Positions 25,746 to 35,640 of a stretch of 64,000 bases of DNA are shown here, piece after piece. This stretch comes from Gorsachius magnificus (Eukaryota; Chordata; Aves; Pelecaniformes; Ardeidae), in the NCBI GenBank assembly GCA_034008185.1, contig CM067086.1:65332286-65396285 (forward strand), written 5' to 3'. The notes under the pieces were generated by a model. The model searched no databases. It was not told where the DNA came from and saw only the letters and a list, made by a program, of their open reading frames with translations. A program made the position numbers and the translations under genes. Within the stretch, counting starts at the first letter, position 1. Every line of letters starts with the position of its first letter.

Positions 25746-26672
25746 GAGGAGGAAGTATTCACCAGAAGGTTCCTGGGGAAATTTGCTTCTGGATCATCTC
25801 TGGGTACAGCAAATCAAACACAGATGGTGTAGGAGAGAGCTGAGAGCCGGCACCAGAGATCAGGGTACCAGTGGCACGAGTTGCCTGCGCTGCTGAGATC
25901 TCTGTTATGGTGGGAATTCCAGGCTGAAGGACCTCCAGGCTGATGGGTCCTCCAAGGCAGAAGCATGGCACGCCATTTGTGCCTGGCCTTTCCCTCGTGC
26001 AGGGAAGAGGCCATTTGCAGTGGAAAAAGGGCGCTCTCCCACTGCTACCGCAACGCTGGGATCCCTGAGGTAGCCTGGTCTGGGGAAGCATCTTGCAGGA
26101 ATTTCCTGGAGCAGTTTGGGTCAGCCCTGCTTTGCCACTGCTCTTTCTTTTTTTCTTTGGCATCTCTCTCTCCTGCAGGGCCTGGGGACACGGTGCCAGC
26201 CTCTCCAGGTGTGCAAACTATCCGCCTCCTTTGGCAGGTACTGCCAGGGGTGAATTAAACTGCTAAAAGCTGCCAAAGCTCGTTTCTGACTCATGGCCTC
26301 CTGTATCAACCAGGAGAGAGGTGACTGCAGAAGAGCTCACTGCAGAGGGATCTGAGTCTCTTTCCCTGTCTTTTGTTGGGGGTGCCTTCAGCATTTTGTG
26401 GGGTGCCAATGCTTGAGCAGATCATCCAGATCTGCTGCAAGTCTGTGACTTTCCAAGGGATGGTGGTGGGTTGATTGACTATCAGTAATAGGCAGCGGGC
26501 TGGAGCTATTTGGAGTTTGGTGGGAACAACTGTGCAGATGCAGAGATCACCCTGTGGCATTACCCTGCTCTCTATACAACTGAGACCAAAATTAGAGCCT
26601 CACTACATGTATTTAATCACTTGTATTGATGCGACCATATTAAAATAGTCTCTGTATGTCTAATTTCTATGT
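25746..26672. other. Intergenic, no gene recognised
   Basis: Unique sequence. An imperfect 11-12 bp inverted repeat (25985-26011) is the only structure noted. Confidence 0.5.
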
Positions 26673-26854
26673 GTTGTCAGGCATTGGAAGGGGCTGCCTA
26701 GGGCAGGTGTCGAGTCCCCATCCCTGGGGGGATTTAAAAGCCAGGCAGACGAGGTGCCTAGGGACAGGGTTTAGTGGTGGGATGGCAGGGTTAGGGGAAT
26801 GGTTGGGCTTGATGATCTTAAAGGGCTTTTCCAACCTAAACAATTCTATGATTC
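26673..26854 (+). repeat. CR1 LINE 3' fragment
   Basis: Runs from GTTGTCAGGCATTGGAAGG through CCATCCCTGGGGGGATTTAA to CCAACCTAAACA and ATTCTATGATT. 5'-truncated. Closely related to the copies at 888-1266 and 34483-34730. Confidence 0.93.
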
Positions 26855-29548
26855 CAATTTCCCAGGGGAATTTCTAATTTCCCAGGGATTCCCTAGGCTT
26901 TGCCATTTCATTTTCTACTTTGATGGCATCACTGGCAAGTGAGGACCTATTGAGGCTTCCCTCAGCACCATGCCATCAGGTCAGACCCCAATAATCAAAG
27001 GCAAAAAGAGCATCGAGTAGCACCCTGGGGTGCCAAGGGACGTGCAAGTCCCTCCCTGCCAGGGTGACCCTGCAGCACCCATTTCTCACACATGCATCCT
27101 GAGGCCTATATACGATGCAGGAAGGCCACTGTGGCTGAGGAGCCGTCTACGTGGCTTTTACACTTCTGCCTGCAGTGCCTTAATTGTCTCAACCTTTGCA
27201 CAGATACTGCAGCAAACAGTTGTTGTTACTTGGCCACAGGCTTTAATATTTGCTGCAGGAAGATGTCTCGTCCTTTCTAAGACTTCTGGGAGGCTGAGAT
27301 TTTCTAAACCCAGGAGCTGAGCCTTCTAGAGGGTATCCTTAGCCCAGCTGGGGAGGGGACGAGCGGACGGAACACAGGGACAAGGGCAGTGCTTAGTGTT
27401 GGCAGGGCCTGGAGGACCACTGATGGTAGGGGGAGAAGCAATTTGCTTTGCAGTCTGCCTCGGCCTGAGGATTAGCCCTGTCTGTGCTATGTTTTTGAGC
27501 AATTTTGTTGTCAGGGTGATAAGGTGCCTGGAAAGGGAGCCTGAAGAGACTTTGGCCATGGGCGTTATGCTTGCTGGGCTGGGGACAAGGCAGCAGGGTC
27601 AAAGAAGGGGCCTTCCCCCAACCCATCTGGGTGATGCTGTTCATGGTCATGTGTGGGTGGGTTGGATGAGATGAGCCATGAGGTTGGTGTTCCCGTGTCA
27701 GACACAGCCCCTCGGTGGAGCACAGGGCAAATCAACCAGTTGCGTCTGGCACTTGGGCACAGAGGAATTGAGGTGTTGTAAATGCAGGAGATGGGGCTGA
27801 GCTGCATGGGGAGAGGGACTGTGAGACAGAAATCAGCTGTGGGACCCCCCAGCAGCACCAAAGACGTGTAGGTCTCCTGATAATCAGAGAATCTGATGAT
27901 GCTTGAGGGCTCATACTGGGAACCTGTGACTGTAACTGTCCCCATCAGCTTTAACAGGCAGTCTCCTTACTGACCCTGCAGTTTAGTAGACAGTGATTAG
28001 ATATTACACAGAGTCAAATTACTCACGGAGACCAGACATGATGTGCTTATTTTTTATTTGCCTTCAAATCACAGAACTCCACAAGCAGCGTTAATTCTAG
28101 ACCCAGCCATAGCAGCCTGTTCCGGGAGCTTTAAAATTAAAGCAATCATGAGGCTGCCCTTAGGTTTCCAGTGACTTACGCAAGAAACCAAATGCACAAG
28201 AACAAAAGGACAAATGAAAACCTAAAGTTTCAGGCTGGAATTCAGCCTTCTTTTGGTTTGTACCGAGAGCAATGCGATCAAGTCAACTTTGCTGTGACAG
28301 GAGAGGGGAGGGAGGGGGTTGTCCTGATTAGATCTAATTTCCTACCTGTTTACTGTAGGCATTTGCATAATGATCACCCTGCAAAGAGTGGTTAGCATAT
28401 GCTAACACCAATTCTTGAACCTGTTAAAACACAAAACCCAGGCAGACTTGCTGCTGTTTACGGCGCATCTCTTCCTCCTGATTGTGTCCCAGCAGATGTG
28501 GCCAGCGCCTGCCCCCACTACCTGGGATGGCTGGAAGCCTCTTCCAGATGTCATCACGACAGGATTCAGAGCGAGAAACACAAACTGCTTTATTTTCATC
28601 CATAAGGAAAAATCAGACGGCTGGAAAGAGATCTAAAGGTCTTTTAGGGGTCATTTTCCATTTTAGTTCCTTGTTCGGTGTTGGAAGAAAGGGACTCCTC
28701 CAATACCCATATTCCTGGCCCAAGCACTAGCATGGTGATAGCAGCTGATACGGTGCAAATCAGGAGAGAGGCGAGGACAGGGGTTCAGTCCTCCCCGGTT
28801 ACTTGAACTCAAGCAGGGTACTTGCTTCACCAGAACTTTCACCAAAGCAAATCTTCATGCATAGAGTGATGATTTACAGACCCTCACCCTAACCTGGGGG
28901 GAAGTTGAGCTTATTTGTAAATCATTTGCTTTCAGTGAGGGCAGGCACGAGTGTGCCATTGTTTTGGAAGAGTTTCTTGTCAGCTGAATTATGGAAAAAA
29001 GATAAAGGAGTGGGGTGCAAGGCAGACACAACTGTGCTGTTGCCCAAGGGTGGCAGGGGATTGGAAGGTTTGAGTATCCAAGCAGTGAGGTGTCAGCAAA
29101 CAACCCCAAGCTGGGTCACCTTTCAGCAGATCTGTTCATCACTTTGCTTCAACAAACAGGGTCACAACATCCTTTCCCACCTCCCCCTTTCCAGTGTCTC
29201 CCACGTGTGTTTTCACAGGCTGGCAGCCGTCGGCAGCAGTCACGCATGCTCCTCTAGCTAAAGGGTTCTGCCCCCTCCACATGCACATCTTTCTCATGGA
29301 AGCATTTTTGTAGCCTGGGTGACTCTGATGACTTGGAGACCAATGGCATGTGGAGCTGTGCCAGCAGGTCTCTGAGGGGATGGAAATATCCAGGTAAGGG
29401 CGTAGGGAGCAGGTAAGAGGCAGCAACCTACCCCCTGGGACGGAGCAGCCCAGCACATTGCAGTTGCTCCCTGCTCTGGGTAGATTTGTTCTTGACAAAT
29501 TCATGTTGGTTGCTTCTCGTTAGCCAATATTCTGCATAAACTGGATAG
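26855..29548. other. Gene desert segment
   Basis: No coding gene. 27100-27300 and 28000-28160 are balanced sequence with short TAAAATTAAAG-type motifs. The POU-motif block at 28330-28410 is listed separately. Confidence 0.5.
28330..28410. promoter_or_regulatory. POU-motif cluster: octamer-like site plus perfect 16-bp palindrome
   Basis: ATTTGCATAATGATCA (28361-28376) is an octamer-like site. Fifteen bp downstream, GTTAGCATATGCTAAC (28391-28406) is a perfect palindrome with the architecture of a dimeric POU (MORE-like) site. TAGATCTAATTTCC precedes both. POU factors bind such sites as monomers and dimers; enhancer activity is inferred. Confidence 0.4.
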
Positions 29549-29795
29549 TCATAGAATGGAAAAGTCATAGAACAACTCAAGTTTGAAGGGACCTCTGAAG
29601 GTCTCCAGTCCTAGATGCTGTTCAAAGCAGAGCTACCTTTGAAGTTAAATCATGTTGCTTCGGTCAAATTTTGAATATCTTCAAGGATGGAGATTCCTCT
29701 CAGCTTCCCTGGTCCCTGCCCCAGGACTTAGCTGCTCTCATACAGGAGAGGTTTTTCCTATCTGTCCCTCGTTGCAGCTTGCGTCTGAGACTGAA
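29549..29795 (-). repeat. CR1 LINE fragment (older subfamily)
   Basis: On the + strand it begins CATAGAATGG and continues TTTGAAGGGACCTCTGAAGG, GCTGTTCAAAGCAGAGC, TTTTGAATATCTTCAAGG and TTGCAGCTTGCGTCTGAG, the reverse complement of a CR1 3' end. It is more diverged than the other short CR1s. The left boundary is clear and the right one approximate. Confidence 0.85.
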
Positions 29796-31023
29796 AGGGA
29801 GCCTGAGGGGTCGCTGTCACCTCCTGTGCGAGCCCAGACCAGCGAGGGATCATTTCCCCCAGCTCCTTGAGCACTGCTCTCTCCTGCGTTGTGTCCACAA
29901 CACAGAAATACATCTTCCAGAAACATGGATTACTTAAAATTGATCACTAGCTTGATTTGGGGGGGTAAGGGGTTGTAACTAACAGCCAGTTGTATGCAGT
30001 GCTAGGACCAGATGGCCTTTTGCTCTGTTCTGCTTTGTGAAGCTCTGAAACCCCTTTGAGCACTCCCATAGTGTATCCCCTAGCAGGGACATCTATGGGC
30101 CTCAACCTCCAGCCAATTCCTTCGGCAGCTGCTGCTGTTGGTTGTTGTCCTCTTGGACCCATCTCTCTTCCACACCAAACATGTCCTGATGATCCTTTAT
30201 GGGGTCTGGAAGTCCTCTGGGACAATTGCGAGGGTGTCCCAGGGATTCCCATTGCACCACACTGGCCCAAGGACAGCAGAGATGGTCTCAGTGCCTGTTG
30301 TGTGTCGGGGCAGCAATGCATCTCATAGACATTTGCCTCTTCACTGTGTCCTCAGTTCATGTTTCCCAGTAGTGGTGGCACTGAGGCACTAAGTGATTCC
30401 ATTCCCCATCACTCCCGTGGAGCATTTTTGCTTTCTGCCCCCTGTGCCATACATGCCATGATGCTGCCCTTTCCTAATTGGAGTCGTTGCTGTGGGGTTG
30501 GTTCTGATGCTCAGCACCCTGTCCCACACCCTGACCATGTCTCACAGGTGAGCCTGCCCCTCATGAGGGACTCGGGGGTATCTGCAAGGCCACATTACTA
30601 TGCCAGAGTTCCCACCTCTGTAATACAAGCACCTCTTGCCTCCTTTCCTCTTGATTTTGTGTAACAACCAGTATCTCATTCTGCCGGGGTTCCCGCAGCT
30701 CTTCAAATACCTTTATCAGCGGCTCCAGAATCCCTGGCAGGATTCCTGGAGATGGTGTTTCGCTCACTCCTCTTCCCTCTTCCCCATGAGACTGTTAAGA
30801 TTTCTGTTTTCTCATATTCATCCCCATGGTCAGCTGCCCATGCAGATGCTCCCGTGCCATAGGAAGCTCTTTGTCTAGAAACCCAGCATTTCCAGCGGTC
30901 TGAGACCTGCCTGCTTGCTTTCTTCTCTAACTGCTGAGTGTTCTCCTGTCTGTCCTTACCCTGTGCTTGCTGTGATTCATGCTGGATGGTGGCATTTCTT
31001 TTGCCCTCTGCTGGGTAAGAACC
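29796..31023. other. Intergenic, no gene recognised
   Basis: Unique sequence of mixed composition. No internal ERV coding region (gag, pol) is visible next to the LTR that follows. Confidence 0.5.
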
Positions 31024-31591
31024 TGTGGTGGTTTGACCAAAGCTGCTTTATCACTCCCCTCTAACCAGACAGAAGAGAGAAAAGTAAATCAAAGGGCTCG
31101 TGGGTCAAGATAAAGGCAGTTTAATAAAGGGAATAAAAAAAAAAAAAAGCAAAGGCCACACTTGGTAGCAAAAGGAGAGAAAACAAGATTTTATTCTCTA
31201 CTTCCCATTAGCAGGCGATGTCCAGCCACTTCCCGGGAAGTAGGGCTTCGGTATACATGGTTGTTCCTTCCTGAAGGTAAAACATCACAAAAGATGAATG
31301 TCCCCCCCTCCTCTTCCTTTTCCCTTAGCTTTTATATCTGAGCTGATGCCACATGGTATGGAATATCCCTTTGGTTGGTTTGAGTCAGGTGTCTTGGCTA
31401 CATCCCCTCCCAAGATCTTGCTCCCTTCCAGCCACTGCTGGTGGTGGTGGTGGAAAATATTGGAGGCACAGCTTTGATGCTGTTCGAGCACTGCTCAGCA
31501 GTAGCCAAAACATTGGTGTGTTATCAACGCCTTTCTACATACCAATAGAAAGCACATCCCTATGCTGCTCGACCCAATACAGAACCAGACA
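31024..31591 (-). mobile_element. Solo LTR of an avian ERVL-type endogenous retrovirus
   Basis: It is bounded by TGT...ACA ends and reads 5' to 3' on the minus strand. Recognisable pieces (given on +) are AAAACATTGGTGTGTTATCAA, GGTATGGAATATCCCTTTGG, CGATGTCCAGCCACTTCC and GGGCTCGTGGGTCAAGATAA, all typical of a common bird ERVL LTR. On the minus strand a TATAAAAG box (+ coordinates 31329-31336) precedes an AATAAA (31190-31195), in the order expected for U3-R. No primer-binding site, gag, pol or second LTR follows, so it is solo. No matching target-site duplication is evident at these ends. Confidence 0.8.
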
Positions 31592-33099
31592 GGAGATCAC
31601 ATTTTGGGAACTTGAGCAGTTTTTAATTAAGTGACTGATTTCCAGCGACGCTGCTGCGGTGGGTGTTCCCAGGGGGGTGTTGCCAAGGCTGCTTCCAAAC
31701 ATCTTCCTACACCTCCAAGCCACCATAGAGGCTGACATGCGGGCCCCATCCTATATCTCTTTTAGTTTCCCGATAGGATTTCGATAATGTACATTGCTGT
31801 ACCAGCTCTGACTCCCTCGGGCAGCATGGCACAAGCAGAGAAGTTACAAAATGGTTATGTGCTCGTGGCAGAAAGGGAAATCTCATCATCCCTGTTTTAC
31901 CAACAAGGCATGGAGATGCTGCTGGTAAGATGGACCTGCTGTGGGGTCAGTTTGGGATCAGCCGGGTGTCTCAGGCACATCTCAAGCCTCTGGAGGTGAG
32001 TTACGGCTGATACCTCGAAACTGTGGTGTCCCCCTGGTAGTCGGAGCCGGCAGTTCGGAGTCCTACACCTGGGAAAAGGGACAGCCCTTGGAAGCTGCTG
32101 GTTTTCTGCCATCACGTCCTAGTTGCAGTGACTGGCGCAAGAGCCCAGGTCTCATGTTGGAACCGCACGTTGCTTTCTCATCATGCAACTGCTGTATTTT
32201 AATAGAAACCTCTTTTTAGGCAGTCTCAAAAACAGTTGGTGTTTTTTTTTTTCCTCCTTCTGTCAAATGACCAACTTAATAATTCACTAGTTGTGCTGGA
32301 ATTAGGCACTTTGGGCCACACTCTGGATTTCTTATCTTTAATGTAGTTCTTGACGACATCTTCTGCACTTAATCCCCTGACAAAACTCCCTTTGATTCCC
32401 GCGACAGTCGCTCACAGAGATCAAACGCAGAACGCTGCTCTGTCAGGTAGAGCTGGGCGAATAATTTGTGACAAATAATTTACCCACAGACTTTCGCCTC
32501 ATTTTCCGTGCACAAATTGTCCATTCGGTTGAGGCTGGGGCCTGCTGATGGATTTGTTTCTGGCTGCACGAGTCTGAGTTCAATGACTTGCTGACGAGAA
32601 AGCGCCCGTGAGTACATTTAAGGAGCTTCAGCATTTGTGATGCTTTGACCCCGCTCAGCGCCAGCTTTGGTTTTCGGCGCTGCTGAGCCCGTCTCACCCC
32701 TCAAGTGACATCAATGCATGCCCGGTGTGCTCAGCGCTTGTGAGTCATCGCGCTGTATTTCTGCACCAGATGGGAAGAGCGTGACTTTCTGAGCTGAGGG
32801 TTGCAGTGCAAATAATCTCTAATATCAACTTAAAATTTCCTGGTCGGGGGATGCGCTGTAAGGTATGCGCCTGATATGAGTTTTATCACTTTCCCTTGCA
32901 AGAATAGTCTTCCAAAAACCAAGCAGAGGCGAGACGGGGATGCGCAGAGATAAAGGGACCCGGTTTCCATGTGGGATCAGCTCCAGCAGGAGCGAGGGGC
33001 ACCCACCCCTCTGGCAGCACTGCCCAGAACTGTTTGCACCCCGCTTCGCATGGCTGGGGACCGAGCACGCGCCCCAGTTTTACCTTTGCATTACTGCGG
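31592..33099. other. Intergenic; possible old repeat near 32440-32540
   Basis: No gene. GAGCTGGGCGAATAATTTGT at about 32449 resembles ancient sauropsid interspersed sequence, but I cannot name a family. 32240-32420 has TAATAATTCACTAG-type motifs and is AT-balanced. Confidence 0.35.
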
Positions 33100-33640
33100 C
33101 CTCTGTACCAGTTTAACCATTTAAGTGAACAGTAATGGCATTTCTCTGTGTGTTATATTAATGCAGTCTGGGTGGTTTAGGTAGAGAAAAAATTAAGACT
33201 TTGTATTTATTAGGAATTAGCCATAAGAAAGTTCTGATGTAGACCGATTTGAGCGATGTTTACGACCGTAATTTTACAGACGGGAATGTTTTATCTGACA
33301 ATTTGTGTCAACTTTAGCTTTTTTCTTCCCTTTTTTTTTTTTAATTGAATGCCTGCAACTTTCAAAAAGCACAGAGGTGGGAACTTTAAGGCCTCCATCT
33401 ATTTTCCAAACAGCCCTGGTAACGCCTGCAGAGAGCAGAGAGCAGTGCTGTCTTACCAGGGCCCACAGAGACGCTTCATTAACCCAATTAAGCAGGTGGA
33501 TGGAGAGGGTCTCTCTGATAATTTACACCTTACTAATGAAGTGTGTGACTCTTAATCTCCTCCAAACAAGATACACTCATGAAACACTGGTGCAAGGAAA
33601 GGGGAAATTAATTAGGTGAAAAAACTATGAGATTATAGCA
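33100..33640. promoter_or_regulatory. Enhancer-like noncoding block
   Basis: Two adjoining sub-blocks. 33100-33310 has AATGGCATTTC, TATATTAATGCAG, AAAATTAAG, TTAGGAATTAG and the CpG-bearing GTTTACGACCGTAATTTTAC. 33400-33620 has TTCATTAACCCAATTAAGC, GATAATTTACACC, ACTAATGAAG and GAAATTAATTAGG. Repeated TAAT cores, retained CpGs and lack of transposon sequence suggest constraint. It is 16 kb downstream of OTX2. Confidence 0.4.
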
Positions 33641-34228
33641 GAGGGATTCCAACGAGGCAACTCTAACATGGCTGGTGATTCATTTGTGCCTGTCTTAAAT
33701 TAATGTCTGAGCTGTCAAGTAAATAAGACCAGCGTTATTTTGGCTTAAAAGACATTCTCACCAGGCCTAGCATGAGGCACCTTGTTTTACTGCACGACAC
33801 ACCATTTTCCATGCCCAGTCCGAGCAAAGCCCATCGTTTTTTCTAAGATGTCTAGCAAAGGGTTAGAAGGAGCTACTTATTCTATGCAAATATTTTCAAA
33901 GTAGTAGTAACTTTGTGTCATATAAATATCTGGCTACCAGGCCTGCATTTGGGTTGCAATGGGATGGCGGGGAGGCGATGTCTGGGTACAGAGCAGCCAT
34001 CCCACCAAGTGAACCAGTTCTACTAAATGCTTAATGTTTGCTTCAGTCCAGCGGTGGGTAGGATGAAAGGACGATTTGAGCTGCTGCTTTGGACAATGCT
34101 AAATGAAAGCCTGGACTCAAGTTCTTTATGGCACAATACAACCAACAGTTGTGGGATGATCTCCTTTATTTGCCTGTGGTGCCATACAGTGCACATCAGC
34201 ATTCATGATACAGCAGACTGGTTCAAAT
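33641..34228. other. Intergenic, no gene recognised
   Basis: AT-balanced unique sequence, possibly extending the preceding block to about 33930. Nothing else can be supported. Confidence 0.4.
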
Positions 34229-34313
34229 CATAGACTCATAGAATCGTAGAATCATTTAGGTTGGAAAAGACCTTTAAGATCATCAAGTCCAACCGTTAAC
34301 CTGACACTGCCGT
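34229..34313 (-). repeat. CR1 LINE 3' terminal fragment
   Basis: On + it reads CATAGACTCATAGAATCGTA, TTTAGGTTGGAAAAGACC and AAGATCATCAAGTCCAACC. Only about 85 bp of the 3' end. A second CR1 in the same orientation starts 170 bp further on. Confidence 0.93.
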
Positions 34314-34482
34314 ATTGTGGTCAGCGGAGACCTTCAGCAGCCTGAGAGCTGGCAGCTCAGACCAGCATGACTTCTAGACTCCAACAGCATTGAAAGACCC
34401 TTGGATGAGTTCCTGTTTTGTGTGGGTGCTGGTGGGTGATCCCCCCCCAAAATTGGGTGTGAACATGACGCAGAAGATAGAA

Positions 34483-34730
34483 CCATAGAATCATTTAGTT
34501 TGGAAAAGCCCTTTAAGATCATCAAGCCCAACCATTCCCTTAACCCTGCCATCCCACCACTAAACCCTGTCCCTAAGCACCTCATCTGCCCGGCTTTTAA
34601 ATCCCCCCAGGGATGGGGACTCGACCCCTTTCCTGGGCAGCCCCTTACAGTGCTTGACAACCCTTTCGGAGAAAAAATTTTTCCTAATGTCCAACCTAAA
34701 CCTGCCCTGGCACAATTTGAGGCCATAATG
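34483..34730 (-). repeat. CR1 LINE 3' fragment
   Basis: On + it starts CCATAGAATCATTTAG and passes through CCCTGCCATCCCACCACTAA, CAGGGATGGGGACTCGACCC and CCTAATGTCCAACCTAAACC. It is the reverse complement of a recent CR1 3' end, close to the copies at 888 and 26673. Confidence 0.95.
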
Positions 34731-35068
34731 AGGTTGTCTAGTTTTGCCCCCGAGAGCCCATTGGAAAGACCCCGTTCATCTTCTGGTCATATACAGTAAC
34801 TCTGCCTCCAGGGAATGAGGTCTTTAAAGTTTCCTCTGTGAGAATGCTACAGAAATGCATTTTACCAGATAAATTGAACTGCTGGCTACTGAAAGATTCC
34901 CAGAGTAGCAGATCTGAGCAGATTTAACATTGGAAATTGTATTTTGTCCTAAAAGGAACTCAGTGAATCCAAGGATTTCAAAGCTTTTGGCAAACATGAA
35001 TTAAATCAGCAATTAATTAAGCTCTGCGGCACTCCTGTTTGATAAACAAGAGATACATTATGATCAGT
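34731..35068. other. Intergenic, no gene recognised
   Basis: AT-rich unique sequence with AGCAATTAATTAAGC near 35007. No gene. Confidence 0.4.
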
Positions 35069-35369
35069 CAGTATTGCCAACTGCAAACATTCACAAACTG
35101 TGAGTCCAGCTCCCCAAAATTATGAGATTGGCTTAAAAAATCATGAGATTAAAACCCCAAATTGTTGCATTTTCTTTATCCACCATCTGGCTCCTGGGCC
35201 TCTAGGGTAAACATGCCTCGTGTTTTCAACTACAAGGGCTAGCCACTTACTTAAAAAACATGAAAACTGAGATCCTTGTGCTTCATAATGACTCCAACAG
35301 CTGAGGCTTTAGGAAAAATATTAAAAATCCTAAGGCTTGTCATAAAAATCAGAAGAATTTGCAATACTG
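35069..35369. mobile_element. MITE-like ancient DNA transposon with 9-bp terminal inverted repeats
   Basis: The ends are CAGTATTGC (35069-35077) and GCAATACTG (35361-35369), a perfect 9-bp inverted pair starting CAG as hAT elements do. Inside are AAAATTATGAGATTGGC, AAATCATGAGATT, GGGCCTCTAGGGT, GGGCTAGCCACTTAC and GGCTTTAGGAAAAAT, which I recognise as a widespread ancient sauropsid interspersed repeat whose family name I cannot give. It is non-autonomous, with no transposase frame. No clear 8-bp target duplication remains. Confidence 0.6.
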
Positions 35370-35640
35370 ATCACTTGTAACTGGAATGCTTGTGGTTCGG
35401 CAGCTATTTCTGAACGCAGCAGCCCAATGCAAGAGCTGCGAGCCAAGGAATAACGAAGGCTCTCCTTCCTGATCGAGACTGCGGGAGAATTTCGGCGGAC
35501 GAACTACAATTACAGAGGCGGGATGTCATGTAGCCCTGGCTGGAATTTAGCCAGGGCATGACAGATAAACACATCAGTTCTCATGAAAACTCTTCTGGGA
35601 TTGTTAATTATGACAAATGATTGTTCCTGTCTCTCTGGAA
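35370..35640. promoter_or_regulatory. Balanced noncoding block containing a long hairpin
   Basis: Includes CGAACTACAATTACAG, the hairpin at 35524-35563 and GATTGTTAATTATGAC. Motif content is enhancer-like. The hairpin stems are TGTCAT and GCCCTGGCT paired with AGCCAGGGC and ATGACA, with a 3-nt bulge and a 7-nt loop. Confidence 0.35.

Noticed and set aside
25985..26011. Inverted repeat GGCCTTTCCCT / AGGGAAGAGGCC
   Set aside because: Short imperfect stem with a mismatch-bulge, expected at this frequency in tens of kilobases. No supporting context.
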